Assembly: GCA_002633025.1 (NCBI GenBank)
Contig: NMRB01002319.1
Location: 38,034 to 102,033 of the forward strand
Direction of reading: 5' to 3'
Length of the DNA stretch: 64,000 nucleotides
DNA from: Notospermus geniculatus
Lineage: Eukaryota > Nemertea > Pilidiophora > Heteronemertea > Lineidae
Positions 41,345 through 52,346 of this stretch are shown here, one piece after another; the first letter of the stretch is position 1; every line of letters starts with the position of its first letter. The notes below the pieces were generated by a model, which searched no databases, was not told where the DNA came from, and saw only the letters and a list, made by a program, of their open reading frames with translations. Position numbers and translations under genes: made by a program.

Positions 41345-41615
41345 GTAAAGTATAATTCACCCGGACTTCAACATGGGGAAAGTGCCAGGCCTGTGCAACA
41401 GACACCATAAAGTGAACACAATGATTAAACCACAAACTACAATATTTACCAGTTGACTGAGCACAACCTTGGAGTGTTTGCTCTAGGCTGTTCAACATGT
41501 TCAAGTGACCTAACATAATTTGGTAACTGCGACATGGATTATTTACCACTGACCTGTGCACATTTCCAAGCTTGTCACTTTGCCCATGTTGAAGTTAGGG
41601 TGAATTATACTTTAC
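41345..41615. mobile_element. MITE GTAAAGTATAATTCACC, copy 1
   Basis: GTAAAGTATAATTCACCCGG pairs with GGGTGAATTATACTTTAC, and the arms extend through ACTTCAACATGGGG and AAAGTGCCAGG. Three more copies lie within the next 5.5 kb. Confidence 0.9.
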
Positions 41616-42138
41616 TTAAATATCACTTGTTTTTGAGGGGATTTCATTTCATGTTTGGCAAAAACGTTTAAAACTCCTTAAAGGGAATAAGTCACGGTAG
41701 TCAAAAATGAAACTTGTCTAGAATTCTATAGTGGCTTATCACGCCTAGCGAGTCCACTACGGCGGTTGAGTGCCCAGTTGCAAGGCAAACCATGCAGTTG
41801 CAAAGCAAGTCGCAATGCAAAATCAGCTTGAAAATCAATGCCGGATTCCTAGCTTGAGGAACATGAGTAGCATGAGATGGCCTCTTCCGTACTCACCAAG
41901 GCCAATAATGCTATGGCTTCAGCCGTGGTGGAAAAATTTAGCAGAAGGGAACTTCTCTAGAATTTTATTGTGGTTTCTCATCCTTTCTATGGTGGATGCT
42001 TGTCCCTGTTCAGGAAGGGGATTGGAATTCTAGATGGGTGCTCATCCATATGTGGGAAGAAAATTAGAGTGGTTACCAATCCTTATTTAGGAAATTTTGA
42101 TATGTGATGTGAAAGAATATGAAAGAAATCCCCTCAGA

Positions 42139-42144
42139 AATAAA
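42139..42144 (+). terminator. AATAAA polyadenylation signal candidate
   Basis: This is the first AATAAA downstream of the stop codon, in an A-rich context. There is no other support. Confidence 0.35.
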
Positions 42145-42538
42145 TGACTGAGCCTGGCCATTTGAGATTTCAAGACAGTTGAAATTTTTCCGAGGTTTAA
42201 ATGGTATTAAACATGACAAGAAAACTTACAGTTTGTTTCAAAAAGTTTCTGAGTAAAACTCATTTAAGAAAGTTTTGTAAGAATCTTGGACCTTTAATTG
42301 TATTGTCAGCTTTCACCATGTTCATTTAGGCCAAAGCTATTTTTCATTATTGTTCAGAAGTGTTCAGTTTTTTTTGCAATGGCCTGAAATTCCTTTAACA
42401 TTTCCTTGTTGAATGTCTCATATCAAAATGATTGTACAATTATCGTCAGGGAGATCGTTTCTACAGTGCATTTAAACTAACGTTTCGGAATCTACTTAGA
42501 GTATTACTTGGAATAGAGTTCTTTGTCCTAAGGTGGTA
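42145..42538. other. Intergenic sequence, nothing recognised
   Basis: AT-rich, no repeat boundary or exon seen. Confidence 0.4.
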
Positions 42539-43097
42539 AAGCCGGCAGCACACCGGGTGATATCACAAGCAATCTGGGCCCATATTCATAAAACCTTACT
42601 AGCTTAGTTGGTTGCTAGTTGTGTACATCATCTATACAAACTGGGCACTTTAGTACTGTATCCCGTGAAATTTTCGCGTGCGTTTTATTTTCGCGATTTT
42701 CGCAGTCATGGGCTGGCTGAAACGCAAACTTAAACAGTGCGAAAATACAATCTCTAATGCATTTTCCATTGAATTATGAAGGTAAACGCGGAAATTAGTC
42801 TTCGCGGTTTTCAAAAATGATAAATTCGCCAACTTTTAGCGTTGCGAAAATTTCACGGTTTACAATAACTAAGCCTAGGAAGGTTTTATGAATATGGGCC
42901 CTGATCGCCAGCGTGTAACAAATTGGTTGTTGATGCCAAGTGTGCGCTGGACAGCGATGCGTGGAATCCTCTCGCCAGCGATGCTCGCGCCGGATGTCAG
43001 ATGATACCAAAGCCGATATCGCCTAGTCTGCGGTGTCTGGTGGGAAGATCGGTGGCGAGTAGATCACTAGTGATATCACCTGGCGTGCTGCTGGCTT
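42539..43097. mobile_element. Foldback MITE with two further elements nested inside
   Basis: The outer ends are AAGCCGGCAGCACACCGGGT and CACCTGGCGTGCTGCTGGCTT. Inside, 42575-42901 has GGGCCCATATTCATAAAACC / GGTTTTATGAATATGGGCCC ends. Inside that, 42653-42868 has CCCGTGAAATTTTCGC / GCGAAAATTTCACGG ends. The middle element exists without the innermost one at 47599-47730. Confidence 0.85.
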
Positions 43098-43381
43098 CTA
43101 GGACCCCATGACTGATCTATATTCAGACCAGCTTACAGTATGAATTGGCTTGCTTTTAATTGAAGTCAGTAGTCTGAACACACTGTAGAATCTCATCTCT
43201 TAGTGAATAGTGGGTGAATAGCTTTTGTGTTCATTCATAAAGTATCACATTGCAAAATGCTTTATCAACTGTTACGGTACTTTATGAGAAGTTGAAATTT
43301 GGTTGCAAGTGAAATAGGGTGAACAAGGGAGTACCGGTAGTTGGCCACCATGCAGTGATCAGCGACCAGTTGACAGATATT

Positions 43382-43748
43382 TGTGACCCTCCACCACAAA
43401 ACTAGTCGGAAGTCGCAGGGAAAATGAGCCTAAAGCCGGTGACAGACTGGCACGTACGCAGCGCGTCCTGCAGGCGTTCCACCAGTCAGATCCTTCGATA
43501 GCTGTTTCGGTCTGTGTTACCGCCTCACTGATTGGTTGAACGCTTCCCGACGCGCTGCTTACACGCTAGTCTGTCAGTCTGCCACCTTAAACATACTGAG
43601 ATGACGCCAGGAGATAAAGAAAGAAATAGAATCACTCAGACTTCACAACAGACAGACACAATATTGAAATTAACAGATAATTTGGTCCCAACCTGCCAAC
43701 CTCAGAGCGACTTTTGACTGGTTTTGTCACTTGTGGTGGAGGGTTACA
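43382..43748. mobile_element. Foldback MITE with a nested element
   Basis: TGTGACCCTCCACCACAAAA pairs with TTGTGGTGGAGGGTTACA. Inside, 43432-43589 has TGACAGACTGGCACGTACGC / ACACGCTAGTCTGTCAGTCT arms enclosing GCAGCGCGTC and GACGCGCTGC. Confidence 0.75.
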
Positions 43749-44055
43749 TTTGCTCCTCAGTTCACTCTACTTCTGTGGCATTGTTTTCCACCACTTGCTA
43801 TTGGCTGACCCGAAATTTTTAACTGCCTTTTCTAATGCATTATTCTTGTCTCTAAACCCGTCAGTTCAATTGCCCAGCCTGCACAGATTTTAACTACCTT
43901 TTCAGATAACCAGTGGCAGGCAGCCTGGCACTTTGGGACACTTGTAGTGACGGGTGCCTAGAATAGAAGGCAAATGATGAATAACAAAGAGTATACTGTA
44001 CAATCGAAAGTTAGTTCAACCTAGCTTGAGTTGGAAAAAAGAAAATTTCAACTCA
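43749..44055. other. Intergenic sequence, nothing recognised
   Basis: No feature supported. Confidence 0.4.
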
Positions 44056-44238
44056 CTAATCTTCCTCCAAATACTCAGAAATCAAAGTCCAGTTAAAGCA
44101 TTTTGCAATGAGGCCTTTTCCGCCGTCTTTAAATTTCTTCTTTTGCCAAGAATCCAACTTTATCTTATGCAAATCCATGTCATTCAAGCTTTTTACATTG
44201 AATGATTTAGGCTTATACTTCGCTACATTTCCGGCCAT
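44056..44238 (-). CDS. Small hypothetical ORF, 60 codons, doubtful
   Basis: ATG at 44238 to stop at 44056. The peptide begins MAGNVAKYKPKSFNVKSLND and is Lys-rich, ending EYLEED. Its composition is more protein-like than neighbouring frames and it does not lie in an obvious repeat, but I recognise no domain. It may be a remnant of a transposon gene or chance. Confidence 0.2.
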   Translation of the reverse strand: MAGNVAKYKPKSFNVKSLNDMDLHKIKLDSWQKKKFKDGGKGLIAKCFNWTLISEYLEED

Positions 44239-44584
44239 TTCATAAACTTTTCATAATTTCATGACTGCTGATTTACTTAAGTTTTGTAATGACGTGACGT
44301 TGCTGCTTCTTCAGACCGACCTGGATCCCTGCCTTTGTTGGATCAGTGACCATGACCTTAAGGTGGGTTTGGTTGTAAATGACTGAGGCAGATATTCAGG
44401 ATTGGGATGCTAAGATTTTGTACTGCCTTTCTTGGGACTTTCTTTGCTTAAGTGTCGAGTAATTATTGGGCTGAAGTACTTTGAACTTAAAAGTGGTTTG
44501 ATATAGAAAAGTTGTCTTTATTCCAGCCCCTTAATGGTATCAGGAATATTAGTATATCTGCATGAAGTGTAAAGTCCTTTTCAC

Positions 44585-44966
44585 ATAAAGTATAATTCAC
44601 CCTGACTTCAACATGGGCAATGTGCCAGGCCTGTGCAACAGACACCATAAAGTGAACACAATGATTAAACCACAAACAAAGGGCATGAAATAATAACAGG
44701 TTTCTGAGGTGAAAGACATAGCTTCCTACGGGACTCGAACCCACGGACCCTCGCTTAAAGCATCAATCGCCATCACTCAGGGGCAGCACAAACCACAGTG
44801 TTTACCAGTTGACTGAGCACAACCTTGGGCTGTTTGCCATAGGCTGTTCAAGTGACCCTAACATCATTTGGTAACTGCGACATGGATTATTTACCACTGA
44901 CTTGTTGTGCACATTTTCAAGCTTGGAACTTTGCCCATGTTGAAGTCAGGGTGAATTATACTTTAC
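44585..44966. mobile_element. MITE GTAAAGTATAATTCACC, copy 2, with SINE inserted
   Basis: It has the same ends as copy 1, but about 110 bases longer because a SINE fragment sits at 44676-44789. Confidence 0.88.
44676..44789 (-). mobile_element. tRNA-derived SINE, 5'-truncated, inside the MITE
   Basis: TAACAGGTTTCTGAGGTGAA, GGACTCGAACCCACGGACCC and GGCAGCAC match the SINE at 53776-53935. It lacks the part containing the A box. AAACCACA lies on both sides (44667 and 44790), consistent with a short target duplication or with microhomology. Confidence 0.75.
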
Positions 44967-45173
44967 ATAGGGCCAATCGCACTTACGTAGGTGACCTTGG
45001 TCAGCCACTGTAATGGGTTGACCAAAAGCATGTCTCACAGGTGACCGGCCTGAGAATTTGGAAACAGAGTATTACTCTTCAGCATTGGGGCCGCCGATTT
45101 CTAATGTTACGCAAACAGACTTAGTGTGGTCGTATAACCTAACCAACGGTCAGCTAAGTGCGGTTGGCCTGAT
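44967..45173. mobile_element. Foldback element abutting the previous MITE
   Basis: AGGGCCAATCGCACTTACGT pairs loosely with CTAAGTGCGGTTGGCCTG. Confidence 0.55.
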
Positions 45174-45426
45174 GTATGTGAAAATGACTTTACTCTCATA
45201 TGCACAGGGGGGTTGAGCAGGGCTAGCATTTCTGTTGACCGTGCTGTACTGATCTTGTTTGGATACATCCTTTTACCATAGGGCTGAATTCGATTGTGCA
45301 ATATGTTAAACTTTAATAGGAAAAGCTGTCTGTTGGTCATTGTGGCAGTTTTGGTACCCGCTAATCTTAAGTATTCCTTTCACGCTGTCACCTGGTCACT
45401 GTTTGTCTACTGTGTCTACACCAATC

Positions 45427-45679
45427 TAAAGTATAATTCACCATAACTTCAACATGGGCAAAGTGCCAGGCCTGTGGAACAGACACCATAAACAGAACAC
45501 AATGATAAACCACAATATTACCCATTGACTGAGCACAACCTTGGTGTGTTTGCTATAGGCTGTTCAAGTGACCCTAACATCATTAGGTAACTGCGACTTG
45601 GATTATTTACGACTGACTTGTGCGCATTTCCAAGCTTGGCACTTTGCCCATGTTGAAGTTAGTGTGAATTATACTTTAC
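45427..45679. mobile_element. MITE GTAAAGTATAATTCACC, copy 3
   Basis: TAAAGTATAATTCACCATAA at the left and GTGTGAATTATACTTTAC at the right; slightly shortened interior. Confidence 0.88.
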
Positions 45680-45810
45680 AGTACTGGGTAATGTGTCAGT
45701 AGCTAATGTTACAATTGTCAGTAGGGTAAGCTCGCTAAGTTTTAGTAAGATTATACCTCCCTGCTAAAACTGACTTTTCATTGATATCCTAATTGTAGTT
45801 GGCAATAATT

Positions 45811-46077
45811 ATTGTGCTTTTCAGAATGTCCAGTCATTTTTGCACTCATTTTACCTTGCAATGGAACCCAACCACAAACCACAAAAGTCCCACTTCTCGT
45901 GTGCATGATTGCATGATTATCTTGAATCAGAGTATAGACCTGAAGACGCTCCTATTAGAAGTCGGTCAGCCGTTTATTGGCATGCACACGTATGTGGCCA
46001 ATTTCTGGTTTGTGGTTAGGTTCCATTGCAAGGTAAAATGAGTGCAAAAATGACTGGACATTCTGAAAAGCACTTTA
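45811..46077. mobile_element. Hairpin MITE with about 100-bp arms, copy 2
   Basis: GTGCTTTTCAGAATGTCCAG and its inverted copy at the right end, as in 25889-26145. Confidence 0.9.
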
Positions 46078-46138
46078 GAAATTCATGGCAATACACTCTC
46101 AATAATGTAAAATAGGTATCATGACTGCATTGGGAGAC

Positions 46139-46320
46139 TTTCCTGCCATTAGAGGTCACCACTTGTCAACACTCCTAGAACGTCATGGAATTTGACGTCA
46201 CAAAGAAATGCACGCCGCAACGTCATCCGTAATGACGTGGAGGCCATGACTCACGTCTGTGATGTCAAATTCTGTGACGTTCTTAGGACCGCTAATAGGC
46301 GGCCTCTAACGGCAGGGAAG
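46139..46320. mobile_element. Foldback element with CCTGCCATTAGAGG ends
   Basis: TTCCTGCCATTAGAGGTC pairs with GGCCTCTAACGGCAGGGAA. TGACGTCA-like words (TTTGACGTCACA, GTGATGTCAAA, AATGACGTGG) recur inside. Confidence 0.7.
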
Positions 46321-46755
46321 TCGTCCATTGGTCAGCTGCTGCTTCTTGAGTTGTGAGAATGGTACAACACAGACGACACAGGTGGGGCCTTTATGTATTG
46401 ATCTGCAGAAACTATAGTGATCATTCTCCCACAGTAGGGCTTTGGTCCCGGTCCACTTCATACGCTCGCACACTGGATTGACCAGGAGCGAGGAAAAACT
46501 CCTGCTACGGAGAATGCTTGCGATAGAAGTTCGGTTTGTCAGCAATAATTATATAATGGCACCTGCTAGCTCATACTTGCAAGCTTAGCTAATCGACCTA
46601 ATTTCTGGTGAGCCGAATCAGATCAAGTTTATTCCGTTACCTTTGGCGAATCGGACTTAGTTGAACTTGGAAATTGATCAAACCACAAACATGAATGTTA
46701 TACTGCGGGTCTTAAGTCCACCAGCTTCAGCACTGAGGTCCCCTGCGTCATGTAT

Positions 46756-47055
46756 TAAAGTATGATTCACCCTAACTTCAACATGGGCAAAGTGCCAGGC
46801 GTGTGCAACAGACACCATTCAAGTGAACACAATAATGAAACCACGAACCAGACAATTTACCAGTTGACTGAGCACAACCTTGAAGTGTTTGCTATGGGCT
46901 CATGGAAAGTAAACCAAGTGACCCTAACATCATTAGGGAACTGCGAAATAGATTACTATAACCACTGACTTGTGCGGATTACTAACCACTGACTTGTGCA
47001 CATTTCCAAGCTTGGCACTTTGCCCATATTGAAGTAAGAGTGAATCATACTTTAC
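46756..47055. mobile_element. MITE GTAAAGTATAATTCACC, copy 4
   Basis: TTAAAGTATGATTCACCC at the left and GTGAATCATACTTTAC at the right. An internal duplication of ACCACTGACTTGTGC lengthens it. Confidence 0.85.
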
Positions 47056-47400
47056 ACTTATCTTGATTGTTTGCGGTCTTGTGAGTCACCCGAGGTCAGT
47101 TCAGTGCGATTTGCCAAACGTATATGGAATAAACTTTATCTTGTTGTATATTTATTGCAGAATTCGCAATTCAAGTTTGTGAATTTTGCATGATGAAAAT
47201 AGCTAAATTATCTCTGTAACGTGAGATGTACCAAGCTGAATCGACAGGAGTAGGTAATTAATATAACAAAAGCTAATAAATTCTGAATAATTACCTAATT
47301 AAACTGTAACCACGCAATGGATTAATTTTTTACCCCGTATAGTATAGGCTATCTTCAACATGAGTAGAGTCGACCTGTCTGATTATTTTGGTAGGAACCA

Positions 47401-47493
47401 GGGCCCATGTTCATAAAACTGCTTAAGTCTAAGTGTGATACTTAAAAGGTAAGTATCACAATTTGACTTAAGTAGTTTTATGAATATGGACCC
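47401..47493. mobile_element. Foldback 1 of three back to back
   Basis: GGGCCCATGTTCATAAAACT pairs with AGTTTTATGAATATGGACCC. Confidence 0.85.
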
Positions 47494-47598
47494 AGGGGCC
47501 CTATGCTAAAACATCTTAAGTGTAAAATTTCCCTTAAACTTGTTTCAAATGAAAGATAAGGGAATTTTACACTAAAGAAGTTTTGTGCATATGACCCC
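47494..47598. mobile_element. Foldback 2 of three back to back
   Basis: AGGGGCCCTATGCTAAAACA pairs loosely with TTTTGTGCATATGACCCC; the inner GTAAAATTTCCCTTA / AAGGGAATTTTAC pair is near-perfect. Confidence 0.8.
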
Positions 47599-47730
47599 AG
47601 GACCCATTTTCATAAAACCTTCCTACATGTAGCTTTAGTTGGTTGGTAGTTCTGTACATTGGCCTGTCTGTACCAACTGTGCACTTAAGCCAGTAACTAA
47701 GCCAAGCAAGATTTTATGAGTGTGGACCCT
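47599..47730. mobile_element. Foldback 3 of three back to back (empty site for a nested MITE)
   Basis: AGGACCCATTTTCATAAAAC pairs with ATTTTATGAGTGTGGACCCT. It matches the element at 42575-42901 along its whole length except that it lacks the inner insertion. Confidence 0.85.
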
Positions 47731-47984
47731 AGGACTGCTCGGCATTTTGGGTCTACTTCTGTGGAATGGTCATCGACTTAAGAGTAATACTTGTACAAAT
47801 ATGTTATAAATGATATGAGAACTTCCAATAAAAGAAGACAGCTTCATATACGCTGTACATAAAGCAATAATTGTATGTTTCTTAGTTATTTTTTAGCTAA
47901 GCTGGAAATGTAGCTTTACCCCCCGTCCAGACAAATTTTAATGAGGTCGAATTTGATTGGATGTTGGTGCAGGGTGATGTCCCA

Positions 47985-48325
47985 TCATCATGGTCTTATC
48001 ACCAAGATATGGCACTTGTGTGGTTTTATCACCAAGATATGGCACTTGCGTGGTTTTATCACCAAGATATGGCACTTGTGTGGTTTTATCACCAAGATAC
48101 ATGTATGGCACTAGCGTGGTTTTACCACCAAGATATGGCACTTGCGTGGTTTTATCACCAAGAAATGGCACTTGCGTGGTTTTATCACCAAGATATGGCA
48201 CTTGCGTGGTTTTACCACCAAGATATGGCACTTGCGTGGTTTTATCACCAAGACATGGATGGCACTTGCGTGGTTTTATCACCAAGATATGGCACTTGCG
48301 TGGTTTTATCACCAAGATATGGCCC
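47985..48325. repeat. 30-bp minisatellite, about 11 units
   Basis: The unit is TGGTTTTATCACCAAGATAT plus GGCACTTGCG, with a few short insertions. Because 30 is divisible by three, several frames stay open on both strands; these are not genes. Confidence 0.95.
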
Positions 48326-48329
48326 TTTT

Positions 48330-49290
48330 GACAGGACGTAACAAAAGTTTCCACATCTCCTGCCGAGCTGTTCTGATGAAGATAACAGGACACAATTGGT
48401 GTCATTTTGTAGGTGTATCCATCTTCTAAACAGACCAGTGTCCTGCATTCGCATTTTCGGCCGTAATTCGCCATCATATTCCATTATGTAACGCAGAACA
48501 GGGCTGGGGCGAAAAACTTTGGGTAAGGAGACACTTCTGCCAGGAGGTACCAAAAGTTTCCACAGCTTCTGCCGAGCTGTTCTAATCAAGACAACAGGAC
48601 ACAATTGGTGTCATTTTGTAGGTGTATCCTTCTTCTAAACAGACCAGTGTCCTGCATTCGCATTTTCCACTGCAATTGGCCGTCATAGTCCATAATGTAA
48701 CGCAGAAGGGAGCGAACTGGGCTTGGGCGAATAACTTTGGGTTAGGACAACCTTTTGACAGGAAGTACCTAAAGTTTCCACACCTCCTGCCGAGCTGTTC
48801 TGATGAAGATAACGGGACACAATTGGTGTCATTTTGTAGGTGTATCCTTCTTCAAAACAGACCAGTGTCCTGCTTCGCATTTTCTGCCGTAATTCGCCGT
48901 CATATTCCATAACGCAGGTCGGAGCGAACTGGTCTTGGGCGAAAAACTCTGGGTAAGGACAACCTTTTGACAGGAGGTACCAAAAGTTTCTACATATGGC
49001 CGTCATATTCCATTATGTAACGCAGGACGGAGCGAACTGGGCTGGGGCGAAAAACTTTGAGTAAGGAGACACTTTTGCCAGGAGGTACCAAAAGTTTCCA
49101 CACCTCCTGCCGAGCTGTTCTGATGAAGATAACGGGACTCAATTGGTGTCATTTTGTAGGTGTATCCTTCTTCTAAACATACCAGTGTCCTGCATTCGCA
49201 TTTTTCTACTGTAATTTGCCGTCATATTCCTTTCTGTAACGCATGACGGAGCGAGGTACCAAAAGTTTCCACTGACACCTCCTGCCTATT
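48330..49290. repeat. About 215-bp satellite, left block
   Basis: Units contain AAAAGTTTCCACACCTCCTG, CCGAGCTGTTCTGATGAAG, ATTGGTGTCATTTTGTAGG and GGGCGAAAAACTTTGGGTAA. Starts are near 48339, 48552, 48772, 48981 (truncated), 49089 and 49259. Open frames on the minus strand repeat with the unit and change frame between units. Confidence 0.93.
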
Positions 49291-49559
49291 GCACGCCGTT
49301 TGTTCAGTTATAAGAGAAACCTACTTTTGGTGAGTGAAACCTATATTTTCTCCAGATCAACTAAGATTTTCTCTCCTACCTACGTTTTCTCAAGAAATCC
49401 TATATTCGCTGCCGAAATCTGTATTCGGTGGCCAAAAATCCATTCAACGTTGCCGAAACATAGTTTTTCTCTCCTAACCTACTTTTTCTAGAGAAAATCA
49501 TGGATTCGGAACCGAATCCTGTTTTATCTGCCTCTGAATATAGGATTCGGCAGCCGAAA

Positions 49560-51175
49560 TATGGTTTCGGGAGAAAAAATTTATTTAACTGTCGATAAAC
49601 TTGTTTCGGTCACGGAAACCTAGTTTCGGTTGCCGAAACCTATATTTTCTCTCCAAACCTACATTTTCTCGTGTAAATCTCATATTCGGTCATGGAACCT
49701 ACTTTCAGCATTCGTAAATATAGTATTCGTCTTTGTGAAGCTTAATTTCACCTCTTAAACCCCTATTTGGCATTCCAGATCTTCATTTACAAGGAAAATA
49801 TAGGTAAGGCCTGGCTGAAACCAAGTTTTTCTCACTTGGCCAATCTCTGCCTCTGAATATAGGATTCGGTTACCGAAACGTAGTTTCGGTTGCCGAAACC
49901 TATATTTTCTCTCTCCAAACCTACATTTTCTCGCGTAAATCTCATATCTGGTCATGAAATCTACTTTCAGCATTCGTAAATATAGTATTCGGCTTTGTGA
50001 AGCTTAATTTCACCTCTTAAACCCCTATTTGGCTTTCCAGATCTTCTTTAACAAGGAGAATATAGGTAAGGCCTGGCTGAAACCAAGTTTTTCTCACTTG
50101 GCCAATCTCTGCCTCTGAATATTATAGGATTCGGTTACCGAAACTAGGTTTCGGTTGCCGAAACCTATATTTTCTCTCTCCAAACCTACATTTTCTCGCG
50201 TAAATCTAATATCTGGTCATGAAATCTACTTTCAGCATTCGTAAATATAGTATTCGGCTTTGTGAAGCTTAATTTCACCTCTTAAACCCCTATTTGGCAT
50301 TCCAGATCTTCTTTAACAAGGAAAATATAGGTAAGGCCTGGCTGAAACCAAGTTTTTCTCACTTGGCCAATCTCTGCCTCTGAATATAGGATTCGGTTAC
50401 CGAAACTAGGTTTCGGTTGCCGAAACCTATATTTTCTCTCTCCAAACCTACATTTTCTCGCGTAAATCTCATATACGGTCATGAAACCTACATGTACTTT
50501 CAGCATTCGTAGATATAGTATTCGGCTTTGTGAAGCTTAATTTCACCTCTTAAACCCCTATTTGGCATTCCAGATCTTCTTTAACAAGGAAAATGGCCTG
50601 GCTGAAACCAAGTTTTTCTCACTTGGCCAATCTCTGCTTCTGAATATAGGATTCGGTTACCGAAACTAGGTTTCGGTTGCCGAAACCTATATTTTCTCTC
50701 TCCAAACCTACATTTTCTCGCGTAAATGTCATATCCGGTCATGAAACCTACTTTCAGCATTCGTAAATATAGTATTCGGCTTTGTGAAGCTTCATTTCAC
50801 CTCTTAAACCCCTATTTGGCATTGCAGATCTTCTTTAACAAGGAAAATATACATGTAGGTAAGGCCTGGCTGAAACCAAGTTTTTCTCACTTGGCCAATC
50901 TCTGCCTCTGAATATAGGATTCGGTTACCGAAACTAGGTTTCGGTTGCCGAAACCTATATTTTCTCTCTCCAAACCTACATTTTCTCGCGTAAATCTCAT
51001 ATCCGGTCATGAAACCTACTTTCAGCATTCGTAAATATAGTATTCGGCTTTGTGAAGCTTAATTTCACCTCATAAACCCCTATTTGGCATTCCAGAACTT
51101 CTTTAACCAAAGAAAATATAGGTAAGGCCTGGCTGAAACCAATTTTTCTCACTTGGCCAATCTCGTTCCTATTAA
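49560..51175. repeat. About 263-bp satellite, about six units
   Basis: CTCCAAACCTACATTTTCTC recurs near 49651, 49912, 50177, 50440, 50697 and 50966. Other unit words are GGTTTCGGTTGCCGAAACC and TTTTTCTCACTTGGCCAATC. The stretch 49300-49560 is a more diverged version rich in CCGAAACCTA. Confidence 0.93.
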
Positions 51176-51179
51176 GCCT

Positions 51180-51990
51180 CACGCCCCATTTGCGAAATAG
51201 GATGGACCGGTCTGCTCAGCCAACATCGGCAACGCAGGACGGAGCGAACTGGGCTGGGGCGAAAAACTTTGGGTACGGACAACCTTTTGACAGGAGGTAC
51301 CAAAAGTTTCCACACCTCCTGCCGAGCTGTTCTGATGAAGATAAGAGGACACAATCGGTGTCATTTTGTAGGTGTATCCTTCTTCTAAACAGACCAGTGT
51401 CCTGCATTCGCATTTTCCACTGTAATAGTCGCCCTCATTTTCCTTTCTGTAACACAGGACGGAGCGAAGTGGGCCGGGGTGAAAAACTTTGCGTAAGGAC
51501 AACCTTTTGACAGGAGGTAGGCCTACCAAAAGTTTCCAAACCTCCTGCCGAGGTGTTCTCATGAAGATAACGGGACACAATAGGCGTCATTTTGTAGGTG
51601 TATCCTTCTTCTAAACAGACCAGTGTCCTGCATTCGCATTTTCTGCCGTAGTTCGCCGTCATATTCCATAACGCAGGTCGGAGCGAACTGGTTTCGGCGA
51701 AAAACATTGGGTAAGGACAACCTTTTGACAGAGGTACCAAAGGTTTCCACATCTCCTGCCGAGCTGTTCTGATGAAGGTAACGGGACGCAATTGGTGTCA
51801 TTTTGTAGGTGTATCCTTCTTCTAAACAGACCAGCGTCCTGCATTCGCATTTTTTGGCGTAATTCGCCGTCATATTCCATTATGTAACGCAGGACGGAGC
51901 GAACTGGGCTGGGGCGAAAAACTTTGGGCAAGGAGACACTTCTGCCAGGAGGTACCAAAAGTTTCCACACCTCCTGCCGAGCTGAAAAAT
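51180..51990. repeat. About 215-bp satellite, right block
   Basis: Four more units of the same satellite as 48330-49290 (AAGTTTCCA near 51306, 51533, 51743 and 51962), in the same orientation, on the other side of the 263-bp array. Confidence 0.93.
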
Positions 51991-52346
51991 GTCACTGCTG
52001 ATGAAAATATCAAGGGCCGCCCAGTAGACAGATGAGCAGTTCGCCTCAGGTCGTTCCGAATGATGGTTCCTCGTCACTTGACTGCTTCTCAATTGCCGCT
52101 GGGGCAACCCCAGCAGAGCGATCTGGAACCAGTCGTGACGTGAGTCTACGTAGTTAGTGGGCTCACCATAATGATGAACAATAAGAAAAAGACGTGGATT
52201 ATTTTTTATGAAAGGTACCTTTCTATTACACTTATCATTCCATAAAGGGCAAATACATGTATATGATATTTTTCAGTCATCAAAGTCGAGAACGAAATAT
52301 TGCGTGAAACAAATATTTTGGCACGCTGCAAGTGGTTGACCAGACA

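Larger units (their letters stand above)
41269..42144 (+). other. Probable supervillin 3' UTR
   Basis: There is no AATAAA between the stop codon and 42139. If that is the site used, the UTR is about 890 bases and includes the transposon at 41345-41615 and fragments of the intronic minisatellite (TCTAGAATTCTAT at 41718 and related words to 42060). Confidence 0.4.

Noticed and set aside
46306-46545. 79-codon minus-strand frame
   Set aside because: No domain, partly within a foldback end, and no supporting start or splice context.
47938-48604. Overlapping open frames of 95-179 codons on both strands
   Set aside because: They are produced by a 30-bp minisatellite (divisible by three) and the adjacent 215-bp satellite; no domain or splice context.
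49755-51182. Repeated minus-strand frames of about 72 codons
   Set aside because: One per 263-bp satellite unit, with frame shifts between units; no known domain.
51179-51970. Cys-containing minus-strand frames (CECRTLVCLEEGYTYK and similar) repeated many times
   Set aside because: They recur once per satellite unit, change frame between units and contain stops; this is satellite DNA and not a repeated protein domain.
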